Of a stretch of DNA of 64,000 bases, positions 6,053 to 15,025 are shown piece by piece (positions within the stretch are counted from its first letter, which is position 1; each line of letters starts with the position of its first letter). Under the pieces are notes generated by a model that was not told where the DNA came from, ran no database searches, and worked only from the letters and a program-made list of their open reading frames with translations. Source of the DNA: Streptomyces sp. GQFP (lineage in GTDB: Bacteria > Actinomycetota > Actinomycetes > Streptomycetales > Streptomycetaceae); the NCBI RefSeq assembly GCF_021545335.1, contig NZ_CP089312.1, positions 2,108,001 through 2,172,000 on the forward strand, in the 5' to 3' direction. Position numbers and translations under genes: made by a program.

Positions 6053-8680
6053 CGCCAGTACGGCTATCTGCATCTCCTGCGCCGACAACTGCTCGGCGGT
6101 GTTCGCGTGCCGCCGGCGGCTCGACTCGCCGGCGGCACGCAGCTGCTCGCGGGCCATCTCGGCCCAGGGCTGGGCGCCGACCTGGTCGAACTCGTCGCGG
6201 GCGGTGCGCAACGGGTTCCGGGCGTCCACGTTGCGGCGTTGGCGGCGCAGCCAGCGGCCGTGGTGCAGGTGCAGCCGGGCCCGCGAAAGGCCCCAGCCGG
6301 CGGGCAGCGCGGCGAGTGCGGCGGCGTAGCGCTCCTCCGCCGTGTCGTCGGGAGCCAGCACGGCGTCGGTGTAGGCGTGTGCGACCACCATCATCTCCGA
6401 AGGCAGCCGGCGGGCCAGTTCCGGTAGTTCCGCCAGCAGTTCCCGGGCCTGCGGGACAGTACCCGCGGCCACCGCGGCGTCCGCCAGGTCCGGCGCGAGC
6501 AGCCAGCGGCTCACCGAGTGGAAGTGCGGGTCGGCCGGATCGAACGCGCGCGCGAGAAGGTCGTACGCCTCGGTCGTGCGGCCGTCGAAAAGGGCGAGCA
6601 GGCCGTCGACCTGTTGTGCCATCACCGTGGCGAACGGCATGCCGGGGAACAGTGCGTGGGCGCGCAGTTCGCCGATCGTGCGCGCCGCGGCCTCGGTCTC
6701 GCCGCGCAGCGCCGCCACCAGGCCCCCCGTCGCCTTCACGCCCAGCCAGACGATCCATTCCCCGGTCTCCTCGGCCAGGGCGAGCCCTTCACCGGATTCC
6801 TCGCGAGCCCGGTCGAGCTGACCGAGGTACACGCGCGGCCAACTGCCGGCCAGCGAGCGGGCCAGCAGCCCGAGCCTGCCCTGCGACCGCCACGCGGCGG
6901 CCGCCAGCGAGAGGTAGCGGACGGCGCGGGTGGTATCCCCCAGGACCATCGCGCCGCTGCCGAGGAAGTGCAGGATCCGGCCGTCCTGGCTGTCCGGTTC
7001 GAGGTCGTCGAGCCGCGCGAGCACGTCGGCACCGTGCCGGTACGGCTCGGTGTACGCCCGTACCGTCAGCGCGTGGGGGTCGTCCGGGTCGGGGTCGCAG
7101 CGAGCCAGTTCGGCCGCGGTCCCGGCGCGCACCTGTGCGTCGCCGTCCTGGAAGAAACATCGTGCGGCCGCACGCCACAGCAGGTTCTCGGCGATGTCCG
7201 CGCCTCCCGCGTCGAACGCCCCGGCCGCCGTGGTGACCATCTCCCGGATACGTCGATGCGGTTCGCCCGCGTCGAACGCGGCTTTGTCGGACACGACCAT
7301 GAGACGGGCCCGCTCCAGTGGGCCGAGCTCGCGCATGTCGGCGCGGTCCAGCAACATCTGGGTGTGGATGCGGTCGTTGATCTCGCTGGCCAGCTCCACC
7401 GCCCGGATCAGGATGCCGGTCCGGCGGTGCGCGTCGTGGACGAGGTCGGCCGCCCGGCGCAGGGCCGGGACGGCGGCCACCAGCTTTCCCCGGGCCTGCG
7501 CCGCGTCGGCGAAACGCTCGAGCCGGGCGGCCAGTTCCTCGTCCGGGCCGAGCGTGGAGGCGGCCAGGTGAATGAGCTGGCGCTCGGGCATGTCGTCCAT
7601 CACCGCCGCGAGGGCGCGGTGGGTGGCCAGCCGATCGGTCACCGTGGCGCGGGTGTAGATCGCCGAGCGCATCAGCGGATGCCGGAATTCGAGGGTACGG
7701 CCGATCAGGGCCACCAGGCCCGCGTCGACCGCCTCTTGCAGGGTGTCCACGGAAGCCGTCGAGCCGGAGAGGCGGCTCGACACTTCCAGCAGCCGGTTCA
7801 GCGGGGCGTTCGGCTCGGCGGCCAGAGCCAGCAGGAACGTACGGCACTCCCGGCTCGCCGAGTCGGTACGCGCGGCGAACGCCTCCTCCAGCCGCTGCGG
7901 CAGCGGTAGATCGTCCGGCTCCGTGGGCATGCCCTTCACCGCCTTGGGCAACTCGACCAGGGCCAGTGGATTACCCGCCGCGCGCTCCAGGACGAGTGCC
8001 CGCACCGGCGCCGACAGGCCGGGTGCGCCGGCGTCGAGCAGTGCGGCGGCGGCCGTCCGGCCGAGCGGTTCCAGATGGAGGTCCGGATGCGCACTCAGGC
8101 TGTTCGCTTCGGGGTAGTGGACCCGGGAGGCGACGATGAGCAGGATGGGGAGGTCGCGGGTGCGCCGGGCGACGAACCTGAGCACGTCCCGGCTCGAGGA
8201 GTCGATCCACTGCAGGTCGTCGACAAGCAGCAGAAGCGGCTGCCGTACGGCTGCGTCGGCGAGTAGTTCGAGTACGGCCATGCCGACCTGGAAGATGTGG
8301 GGCTCGGCCTCCGTGGCACTCAACGCGCCGCTCAGCGCCAGTCGGTGTGGGGCCGGCAGCTTGTCGATGCCGTCGGCGGCCGGTTGCAGCAGCAGTTGCA
8401 GTGCGGCGAACGGCAGCCACAGTTCGGACTCCACGCCGGACGCGCTCAGCACCCTGAAACCGCTCCCGGCGGCTTCGGCGCCGACCGTGCGCAGCAGAGC
8501 CGACTTGCCGACGCCGGGGGTGCCGTGGACCAGCAGCGCGCCGCCACGCCCGGCCGCCGCGTCCGCCAACGCCCCACGGAGGGTTCGCAGTTCCTCGTCC
8601 CGGCCGATCATCGCGCGCATACCGGTGCTGCCGCTCTGCCCCGCGAGTGGGTTGCCGTAATGGTGGAGAAGCGATTCCAC
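5873..8680 (-). CDS. LAL-family regulator: AAA ATPase with C-terminal LuxR HTH
   Basis: A 935-residue large ATP-binding LuxR-type regulator. Walker A is GTPGVGKS (residues 53-60), Walker B is LLLLVDDLQWID (about 130-145), the middle is helical TPR-like sequence, and the last 65 residues are a LuxR HTH (LSNREIGRRLFISHRTVGAHL). LAL proteins activate secondary-metabolite or catabolic genes in response to small molecules and ATP. The reading frame is open further upstream to 8848, but GTG 8680 is preceded by GGAG with a 6-base gap, so it was preferred. No biosynthetic cluster is adjacent. The 3' end overlaps the Wbl gene tail on the other strand. Confidence 0.88.
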   Translation of the reverse strand: MESLLHHYGNPLAGQSGSTGMRAMIGRDEELRTLRGALADAAAGRGGALLVHGTPGVGKSALLRTVGAEAAGSGFRVLSASGVESELWLPFAALQLLLQPAADGIDKLPAPHRLALSGALSATEAEPHIFQVGMAVLELLADAAVRQPLLLLVDDLQWIDSSSRDVLRFVARRTRDLPILLIVASRVHYPEANSLSAHPDLHLEPLGRTAAAALLDAGAPGLSAPVRALVLERAAGNPLALVELPKAVKGMPTEPDDLPLPQRLEEAFAARTDSASRECRTFLLALAAEPNAPLNRLLEVSSRLSGSTASVDTLQEAVDAGLVALIGRTLEFRHPLMRSAIYTRATVTDRLATHRALAAVMDDMPERQLIHLAASTLGPDEELAARLERFADAAQARGKLVAAVPALRRAADLVHDAHRRTGILIRAVELASEINDRIHTQMLLDRADMRELGPLERARLMVVSDKAAFDAGEPHRRIREMVTTAAGAFDAGGADIAENLLWRAAARCFFQDGDAQVRAGTAAELARCDPDPDDPHALTVRAYTEPYRHGADVLARLDDLEPDSQDGRILHFLGSGAMVLGDTTRAVRYLSLAAAAWRSQGRLGLLARSLAGSWPRVYLGQLDRAREESGEGLALAEETGEWIVWLGVKATGGLVAALRGETEAAARTIGELRAHALFPGMPFATVMAQQVDGLLALFDGRTTEAYDLLARAFDPADPHFHSVSRWLLAPDLADAAVAAGTVPQARELLAELPELARRLPSEMMVVAHAYTDAVLAPDDTAEERYAAALAALPAGWGLSRARLHLHHGRWLRRQRRNVDARNPLRTARDEFDQVGAQPWAEMAREQLRAAGESSRRRHANTAEQLSAQEMQIAVLASQGLSNREIGRRLFISHRTVGAHLYRIYPRLGITSRGKLAGVLAALQPAGAGGNGRLPL

Positions 8681-8962
8681 GGTGAACTCCGTGTCATGTT
8701 GCGGATTCACCCCTACTGACCGGATCCGCACAGCGATACGTGACAGAAGGCCCGGTGTGACGTCCGTCTCGGGTCTTGGGTCCCGGTGTCCTGGCGCAAG
8801 GCGATTCCACTCGGCGGCTGTCACGTCGTCAACTACGCGAAGCGGCACGACCTGGAACCGGGACGGCCCCGGCAGCAGCGGCGACGCGGGGGAACCGTGG
8901 GCGGGTTGTCTGTCAAAGAGTGAAAGCGGCCACGAGCCCGCTGCCCCGAGGAGGTCCCGACC

Positions 8963-9193
8963 ATGCCCGCTGTGACCGTCGAGAACCCGCTGGCCCTAGA
9001 TCCCGGAAGGCATCGGCCGAGCGCCGGTCACCCGACATCCAGGTTCCAGTGCCTTCGTCAGCGACCCGTCTGCGCGGATGCCGACGTCCCACGTCGCGCC
9101 GGGATCACGAACCGCCCTCGGAACGCCTCCCTCGCGGCGCAGCCGGGACCCGGGATTTGGCAGAGTGCAAAATTTACCCTGAGCAATGATTGA
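8963..9193 (+). pseudogene. Possible truncated pirin-family N-terminus
   Basis: A near-ideal ribosome binding site (GAGGAGG, 8 bases before ATG) introduces MPAVTVENPLAL, which matches from memory the opening of Streptomyces pirin-family proteins. After residue 12 the frame (76 residues) loses any pirin resemblance and becomes Arg/Pro-rich without recognisable domains. The reading offered is a deletion remnant whose start signals survive. It might also be an unrelated short ORF. It sits in an otherwise gene-free stretch between the LAL regulator start and the DUF4142 gene. Confidence 0.3.
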
Positions 9194-9249
9194 ACAGCCC
9201 CTCTCTCCCGTACCTCCTGACGTAGGCGCCACTCACCCCAGGAGGTCCC

Positions 9250-10008
9250 ATGCCCAGCTCGGCCAAAATGGCAGGAAACATGTTCGTTTTCGGCGCTCTG
9301 GGGTTGACCCTCGTGGCGCTGGCCTACCCGGCCGTGGTCGGCGTGGAGAAGACGACGAGTTCACCGGACCGCGTCATCGCCAACACCCGCTACGGACCGC
9401 TGACCGAGGCCGACCGGGACTTCGTGGTCAAGGTGCGCGCGGCGGGGCTCTGGGAGTACCCGTTGGGCGAGATGGCGATGGAGCGGGGCACGACCGCGGA
9501 GATGAGGGAAGCCGGCAAGCACCTGATCGTCGGTCACGCCGGACTCGACGAGATGTGCCGCAAGATCGCCCCCGAACTAGGGGTCGTCCTGCCCAATCTG
9601 GCGTCGCCGCAACAGCAGCAGTTCGTGGCCACCGCGGACGCGGCCGCCGGCAGGCAGTTCGACTCCACGGCCGTCACCATCATGCGGGTGACCCACGGCC
9701 AGATCTTCCCCACCATCGCCAAGATCCGCGCCACCACCCAGAACGTCATGGTCCGCGCCCTGGCCGATCTGGCCAACGACACCGTCCTCGACCACATCAC
9801 CGTGCTGGAGAACACCGGCCTGGTCAACATCGACCAGGTCAACTTCCAGCAGAGCACGCCGCCGAAACTGCCCAAGGACGACACGACCCCGCCGCCGCCT
9901 CCGCAGGGCGCGCCGATGGTCGCGCTCACCCCGCGCCCGGACCTGAACATCAGGACGGCCGCTCCGGCCCCCACAGGTCCGGGCCGTACGGCATCGTCAG
10001 CGGGCTGA
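9250..10008 (+). CDS. Membrane-anchored DUF4142 protein
   Basis: A 252-residue protein with one N-terminal membrane segment (MFVFGALGLTLVALAYPAVV, about residues 11-30), then a four-helix, ferritin-like DUF4142 domain (about 50-195: LTEADRDFVVKVRAAGLWEY to TVLDHITVLENTGLV) and a Pro-rich disordered tail. There is no cleavable signal or sortase motif, so the domain is expected outside the membrane on a single anchor. The function of DUF4142 is unknown; paralogues are numerous in streptomycetes and are often cell-envelope proteins. AGGAGGTCCC directly precedes the ATG. It is convergent with a MarR gene. Confidence 0.85.
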   Translation: MPSSAKMAGNMFVFGALGLTLVALAYPAVVGVEKTTSSPDRVIANTRYGPLTEADRDFVVKVRAAGLWEYPLGEMAMERGTTAEMREAGKHLIVGHAGLDEMCRKIAPELGVVLPNLASPQQQQFVATADAAAGRQFDSTAVTIMRVTHGQIFPTIAKIRATTQNVMVRALADLANDTVLDHITVLENTGLVNIDQVNFQQSTPPKLPKDDTTPPPPPQGAPMVALTPRPDLNIRTAAPAPTGPGRTASSAG

Positions 10009-10046
10009 GAGCCGCCGGCCGACGATGCCGCGTGCCGTGAACAACG

Positions 10047-10571
10047 TCATACGATCATGGTGTCGGCCCAGCCCAGCGCGTGCGGCTCCGTGTCGTCCGC
10101 TGCCGGGGCCGGGGGCTCGCCGCCCGCCTCACTGAAGGCGGTGAGCGCCTCGACGAGGGCCGCGCGCTGCTCCGGGGCGAGGCGGGCCACGATCCCGGAG
10201 ATCTCGGCCCGCCGCCGGGCCATGACGTCCTCGACCGTGCGACGCCCCTCCTCGCTGAGGCCCAACTGCGTCTCACGGCGGTTGTCGGGGTTGAGGTGGC
10301 GCTCGGCGAGGCCGGCCGCGATCAGCCGGTCGACCATGCGCATCGCGGTGGACGGGGCCACCTGGAGCAGGTCGGCGAGCGTGACCAGCTTGGTGTCCCC
10401 ACGGGTGGACAGAACGACCAGCATCCGGAACTGCGGGAGCGTCACACGTTCCTCGACCTCGGCGAGGGAACGGGCGGAGACCGCCACCAGCAGCCGCGAC
10501 GCGGTCAGCACCGCACGGGTCACCGCGTCAACATCGTCCATGTCCCCCGCGGGGGTCTCGCGCTGTGCCAT
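10047..10571 (-). CDS. MarR-family transcriptional regulator
   Basis: A 174-residue winged-helix regulator. It contains the MarR core FRMLVVLSTRGDTKLVTLADLLQ, the recognition helix APSTAMRMVDRLIAAGL, and the wing RRETQLGLSEEG. Such proteins bind DNA as dimers and usually repress a neighbouring gene until an aromatic ligand or oxidant binds. It is divergent from the LanC-like gene with 135 bases between, so that gene is the natural candidate target along with itself. The C-terminal 25 residues are acidic and Pro/Ala-rich. Confidence 0.88.
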   Translation of the reverse strand: MAQRETPAGDMDDVDAVTRAVLTASRLLVAVSARSLAEVEERVTLPQFRMLVVLSTRGDTKLVTLADLLQVAPSTAMRMVDRLIAAGLAERHLNPDNRRETQLGLSEEGRRTVEDVMARRRAEISGIVARLAPEQRAALVEALTAFSEAGGEPPAPAADDTEPHALGWADTMIV

Positions 10572-10706
10572 GTGTCCTTTCTACCGTGCCGGAGTTGCCG
10601 CCCCCGCACCCGATGGGAACAGATTTTCCCTACCCATGACCGTGGCGGCGCGGCGGGAGCATCACGGCGTCTACCGGCCGGAATCTCGCGGTTGTAGCTT
10701 GACCGG

Positions 10707-12074
10707 GTGCCGGAGAAGAACAGTTCGAGCGATACAAGCGGTTCGTACGACGGTTTTAGGGACCTGGGCGAGGCCGCCTGGTCGTGGGTGCTGGACCGGA
10801 TCCGCGACGACGACGGACCCTGGCTGCCGGAGACGGTGTCCGAGGACGGGGCGGAGGACCGCCGGGACACGGCGCCCGCGGAGGACCGGGACTCCCTGTA
10901 CGCGGGTATCGCGGGCCTGGCCCCCGTCCTGGCGGAGATCGCCCGGCACCGCGAACTCACCGAGCGGGAGCGGTCGTTGGCGGCCGGGATCGTCAACAGG
11001 CTGTCGGCGACGGCCCGGGACCGTACGGAACCCTCGCTGTACCTGGGGCTGGCCGGTGACGTCACCGCGCTGAGGCTGCTCGAACCGGGCTCGGAGTCGG
11101 TCGCGCTGCGACGGCTGGCCGAACTGGCGGCCCCCGACGGCTGGAAGACCACCGTCGGGTTCGAAGCCGGTTCCGACGCGCCCCTCAACGACATCATCAT
11201 GGGCACCGCTGGTGTGGTGCTGACCGCCGTCTGGGCGGGCGGCGAGCACGCCGAGTCGATCGCGACGACGGGCTGCGAGGCACTGCTGCGGGTCGCGGAC
11301 CGTACGGAGTCCGGCCTGGACTGGGGCATCGGGGCGACCACGGAGTGGCGGGCGCCGAACTACTCCCACGGCACCGCCGGCGTGGCCTCCGCGCTGGCCG
11401 TGGCGGGGGCGGCGCTCGGCCGCAAGGACTTCGTCGAGGCGGCCGTGCGGGGAGCCCAACACGTGCTGTCCGTAGGCCTGTTGGACGACGGCGGCTTCGT
11501 CGTCCCGCACACGATCCCGCCGTCGAAGCGGGAGGTCGAGCCACTGACGTACACCTGGTGCCACGGCCCGGCGGGCACCTCGCACCTGTTCTCGGCGCTG
11601 GCCCACGCGGGCGTCACGGAGGTGTCGGGACTCGGCGTCGGCGAGCTGCGGCAGCGCTGTCTGACCTCGATCCTCACCTCGGGCGTCCCACAGCGTCTGC
11701 GCCCCGGCTTCTGGGACAACGACGGCCGCTGCTGCGGCACGGCGGGCGTGGGCGACGTACTCCTGGACGCGGCCCAGGACAGTCAGGACACGGATGCCGC
11801 CGACACGTTCGTCCGGGCGGCCCGGGTGATGGGCGACGCCTTGGTGGAGCGGGCGATCCGGGACGGGGCGGGCGCCCGCTGGCGCTTCGTCGAGTACCGC
11901 AAGGAGGACCCGCTGCTGCCCCCGGACACCACGTGGATGCAGGGCGCGGCAGGAATCGCGGCGTACCTCTTCCGGCTCGCCCGGTTCATCGAGACGGGAC
12001 CCGAGGCCATGGTGGTCGACCGTCCGGACCAGTGGTGGGCGGTCCCGCAGCGGCTGCGTACGACCGTCTCCTGA
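10707..12074 (+). CDS. Orphan LanC-like protein
   Basis: A 455-residue LanC-like alpha/alpha-barrel protein with repeated Gly-rich helix turns (LYAGIAGLA, SLYLGLAGDV, NYSHGTAGVASAL, MQGAAGIAAYL). Zinc ligands are visible: Cys285 in YTWCHGPAG, and Cys342-Cys343 in GRCCGTAG where classical LanC has Cys-His. LanC enzymes add Cys thiols to dehydroamino acids to make lanthionine rings. No dehydratase, precursor peptide or transporter is near, so this is an orphan, possibly a glutathione/mycothiol-adduct enzyme as proposed for LanCL proteins. GTG is the only plausible start near the homologous N-terminus. It is convergent with the SpoIIE-type gene with 16 bases between. Confidence 0.82.
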   Translation: MPEKNSSSDTSGSYDGFRDLGEAAWSWVLDRIRDDDGPWLPETVSEDGAEDRRDTAPAEDRDSLYAGIAGLAPVLAEIARHRELTERERSLAAGIVNRLSATARDRTEPSLYLGLAGDVTALRLLEPGSESVALRRLAELAAPDGWKTTVGFEAGSDAPLNDIIMGTAGVVLTAVWAGGEHAESIATTGCEALLRVADRTESGLDWGIGATTEWRAPNYSHGTAGVASALAVAGAALGRKDFVEAAVRGAQHVLSVGLLDDGGFVVPHTIPPSKREVEPLTYTWCHGPAGTSHLFSALAHAGVTEVSGLGVGELRQRCLTSILTSGVPQRLRPGFWDNDGRCCGTAGVGDVLLDAAQDSQDTDAADTFVRAARVMGDALVERAIRDGAGARWRFVEYRKEDPLLPPDTTWMQGAAGIAAYLFRLARFIETGPEAMVVDRPDQWWAVPQRLRTTVS

Positions 12075-12090
12075 GGCTCGGCGGGAACGG

Positions 12091-14184
12091 TCAGGTCAGG
12101 GCCTGTTCCGCCCAGATCGTCTTGCCGTTCCTGGTGTGCCGGGTGCCCCAGCTGGTGGTGAGCTGGGCGACGAGGAGGAGGCCCCGGCCGCCCTCGTCGG
12201 AGATCCTGGCCCGGCGCAGATGCGGTGAGGTGGAACTGCCGTCGGAGACCTCGCAGATGAGCGTACGGTCGTGGATCAGCCGGAGCTGGATCGGGTCGGC
12301 GCCGTAGCGGATCGCGTTGGTGACCAGTTCGCTGACGACCAGTTCGGTGACGAACGCGGCCTCGTCGAGCCCCCATTCCGTCAGCTGTGCGACGGCGCGT
12401 CTGCGGGCCTCGGCGACCACCTCGAAGTCGGCGGGCAGGTCCCAGACACGGACGTGGTCGGCGTCCAGGGCGCGGGTGCGGGCCAGCACGAGGGCGACGT
12501 CGTCGCTCGGGTGGGTCGGCAGCAGGGCGGACAGGACCTGGTCGCAGCGGTCCTCCAGCGGGCGGGTGTCGTCGCCGTCGGCCAGGGTCCGGGCGAGCAG
12601 GGCGATCCCGAGGTCGGCGTCACGCTCGGTGGCCTCCACCAGGCCGTCCGTGAACAGGGCGACGAGGGTGCCTTCCGGCAGGAGGCTCTCGGTGGTCTCG
12701 AAGGGCAGGCCGCCGACGCCGAGCACCGGCCCGACGGCGACGTCCACGACCCGGGTGTCCCCGTCCGGCAGGACCAGCACGGGTGGCGGATGGCCGGCAC
12801 TGGCAACGGCCAACTCGCGGGAGACCGGGTCGTAGACGGCGTACAGACAGGTCGCCCCGGTGGCTCCGACGCCGATCCGCGCGTCGCTCGCGTCACTGTC
12901 GTCGTCGGCGGCGAGGCGCAGGACCAGGTCGTCGAGGTGGGCCAGGAGTTCGTCGGGCGGCAGATCGACGTCGGCCAGGGTCTGGACCGCCGTACGCAGT
13001 CTGCCCATGGTCGCCGAAGCCTGGATGCCGTGGCCGACGACGTCGCCGACGACCAGGCCGACGCGCGCCCCCGACAGCGGGATGACGTCGAACCAGTCAC
13101 CGCCGACGCCCGCGCGGGAGTCGGTCGGCAGATAGCGGGAGGCCACGTCCACCGCCGACTGCCGGGACGGGCCGCGCGGCAGCAGGCTCTCCTGGAGGGC
13201 GAGGGCGGTGGTGCGCTCGCGGGTGTAGCGGCGGGCGTTGTCGACGCAGAGGGCGGCGCGGCTCGCCAGCTCCTTCGCCAGGACGAAGTCGTCCTCGTTG
13301 AAGACGTCGTCCCGGGTGCGCAGCAGGACGGCGACCCCGAGCGTCGTACCGCGCGCGATGAGCGGCACCGCGACCAGCGAGGTGACGACGGTTCCGCGCA
13401 GGCTCTCGGCCCGTTCGGGCGCGCTCGCCATCCAGTGGTCGAAGTCGGGGGCGCCGCTGCGGCTGAGCACCGTCTGTCCGGTGCGCAGCGCCCGCGCGGG
13501 CGGGGAGTACGGCGGATACGTGTCGGTGGCGCCCAGCCCCATCACCGCGCCGGGCACCCACTCCGAGCCGGAGGCGTGGGCGAGGCGGCGCAGGACGACC
13601 TCGCCGTCCGGCCCGGCCTCGGCGGGCTCGTCGCCGCGCATGACCGCCTCCAGCAGGTCGACGCTGGCGAAGTCGGCGAACCGGGGCACGACCAGGTCGG
13701 CGAGTTCCTGGGCGGTCCGGTCGAGATCCAGGCTGGTGCCGATCGACACGGCCGCCTCGTCGAGCACCGCGAGCCGCTGCCGCGCCCAGTGCTGCTCGCT
13801 GCTGTCGAACGCGGCCATCCCGACCGCGCACACCTCGCCCGAGGCGTCCCGGACGGGCCACAACTCCAGGTTCCAGGCGTGCTCGCGGATCCCGGAGGGC
13901 GCCCGCGTGAAGCTCTCGTAGTGCGTGGGCTTGCCCGTCGCGGCCACCTCCCGCAGGGCCGCCAGCATGCCGAGCTGCTCGACGTCCGCCGGCACGCCGT
14001 ACGGGAAGACCTGACCGAGCAACACGTCCTCGTCGACGCCCATCACCTGGCAGGCCACGTCGTTGAGCCGCCGGTACCGCTGCTCGATGTCGAACACGGA
14101 CATCGAGTACGACGCCTGCTGGAACGCCTGTTCCGCCAGGTCGGGTCCGACCTGATGTTCGTCGTCCGCGTGCTCGGAGGCCAT
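12091..14184 (-). CDS. PAS-GAF-SpoIIE (PP2C) phosphatase with C-terminal HATPase domain
   Basis: A 697-residue signalling protein. Order: PAS domain (about 10-130, with YSMSVFDIEQRYRRLNDVA), GAF domain (about 145-310), SpoIIE/PP2C phosphatase (about 330-540; AGVGGDWFDVIPL and VGDVVGHG carry the metal-binding Asp residues), and an RsbW-like HATPase (about 560-690; ELVTNAIRYGADPIQL). Such proteins act on the phosphorylation state of anti-sigma-factor antagonists in partner-switching pathways. ATG 14184 has GGAGGA ten bases upstream; an in-frame extension exists but lacks conserved sequence. No sigma factor or STAS antagonist is adjacent, so its partner lies elsewhere. Confidence 0.88.
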   Translation of the reverse strand: MASEHADDEHQVGPDLAEQAFQQASYSMSVFDIEQRYRRLNDVACQVMGVDEDVLLGQVFPYGVPADVEQLGMLAALREVAATGKPTHYESFTRAPSGIREHAWNLELWPVRDASGEVCAVGMAAFDSSEQHWARQRLAVLDEAAVSIGTSLDLDRTAQELADLVVPRFADFASVDLLEAVMRGDEPAEAGPDGEVVLRRLAHASGSEWVPGAVMGLGATDTYPPYSPPARALRTGQTVLSRSGAPDFDHWMASAPERAESLRGTVVTSLVAVPLIARGTTLGVAVLLRTRDDVFNEDDFVLAKELASRAALCVDNARRYTRERTTALALQESLLPRGPSRQSAVDVASRYLPTDSRAGVGGDWFDVIPLSGARVGLVVGDVVGHGIQASATMGRLRTAVQTLADVDLPPDELLAHLDDLVLRLAADDDSDASDARIGVGATGATCLYAVYDPVSRELAVASAGHPPPVLVLPDGDTRVVDVAVGPVLGVGGLPFETTESLLPEGTLVALFTDGLVEATERDADLGIALLARTLADGDDTRPLEDRCDQVLSALLPTHPSDDVALVLARTRALDADHVRVWDLPADFEVVAEARRRAVAQLTEWGLDEAAFVTELVVSELVTNAIRYGADPIQLRLIHDRTLICEVSDGSSTSPHLRRARISDEGGRGLLLVAQLTTSWGTRHTRNGKTIWAEQALT

Positions 14185-14285
14185 GGATTCAGTGTCCTCC
14201 CGCCGCCCGGAGGGCAACAACCGAACACGTCCGAACGCGCACGGTGAGTTCGTGTACGCCATTCGCGCAACGGGTACGGGGTGAT

Positions 14286-14957
14286 TCAGTGGGCCCAGTC
14301 GCCCCGGACATGGCCCAGATGCCGGGTCATCGCGGTCCGTACACCTGCCGCGTCCCGGGCGAGGAGCGCGTCGAGGATCTCCAGGTGCTCCTCGGCGCTG
14401 GACGTCAGCAGCCCCCGCTCGGCCAGCGCGGTCAGCCCGTACAGCCGGGACCGTTTGCGCAGGTCACCGACGACCTCGACCAGATGCTCGTTGCCGGCCA
14501 GGGCGAGCAGACCGAGGTGGAAGCGGCGGTCGCTGTCGACATAGGCGATGAGGTCGCCGCTCTCCGCCGCGGCCACGCTGTCCGCCGCGTCCTTGCGCAG
14601 CGCCTCAAGGGCGGCCGGGTCGGCGGTCGCGGCGAGGCCGACGGTGGTCGGGATCTCGATCAGCGACCGGATGTGGGTGTACTCGTCGAGCTGCCGCTCG
14701 GAGACCGTGGTGACCCGGAACCCCTTGTTGGGTACGGGATCGACCATGCCCTCCTTCACCAGGTCGAGCATGGCCTCGCGCACCGGGGTGGCCGAGACGC
14801 CGAAGCGGGCGGCGAGCGAGGGCGCCGAGTAGACCTCGCCGGGCCGCAGTTCACCGGCGACGAGCGCGGCCCGCAGCGCGTCGGCGACGCTCGCCCGATA
14901 GCTGGGCCGCGGCCCGCCGAGGCTGGGCAGGGCGGGGCCGGTGCGCTGAGCGGCCAT
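14286..14957 (-). CDS. GntR-family (FadR/FCD) regulator of the hydroxyproline operon
   Basis: A 223-residue regulator with an N-terminal GntR winged helix (ALVAGELRPGEVYSAPSLAARFGVSATPVREAMLDL, split here as two motif blocks about residues 30-65) and a C-terminal FCD ligand-binding domain (about 90-215) with the usual metal-binding His and Asp spacing. It is the last gene of the minus-strand hydroxyproline catabolic block, so local control of that operon is inferred. A FadR-type protein normally binds a short palindrome; candidate sites lie upstream of the first gene near 20081. Confidence 0.85.
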   Translation of the reverse strand: MAAQRTGPALPSLGGPRPSYRASVADALRAALVAGELRPGEVYSAPSLAARFGVSATPVREAMLDLVKEGMVDPVPNKGFRVTTVSERQLDEYTHIRSLIEIPTTVGLAATADPAALEALRKDAADSVAAAESGDLIAYVDSDRRFHLGLLALAGNEHLVEVVGDLRKRSRLYGLTALAERGLLTSSAEEHLEILDALLARDAAGVRTAMTRHLGHVRGDWAH

Positions 14958-15025
14958 GGGTGTCTCCTGGATGGTTCTCGGAACTCGCTGGTTGTCGTGT
15001 GGCTGCTTGTTGATTCGTGGCGGTG

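Noticed and set aside
8996..9232. Minus-strand ORF of 78 codons in the gap before the DUF4142 gene
   Set aside because: No recognised family, no ribosome binding site, and it runs antisense to the decayed pirin-like start.
10707..14184. Lanthipeptide biosynthetic cluster around the LanC-like gene
   Set aside because: No precursor peptide, dehydratase, protease or transporter gene is seen within 10 kb; only the LanC-like protein is present.
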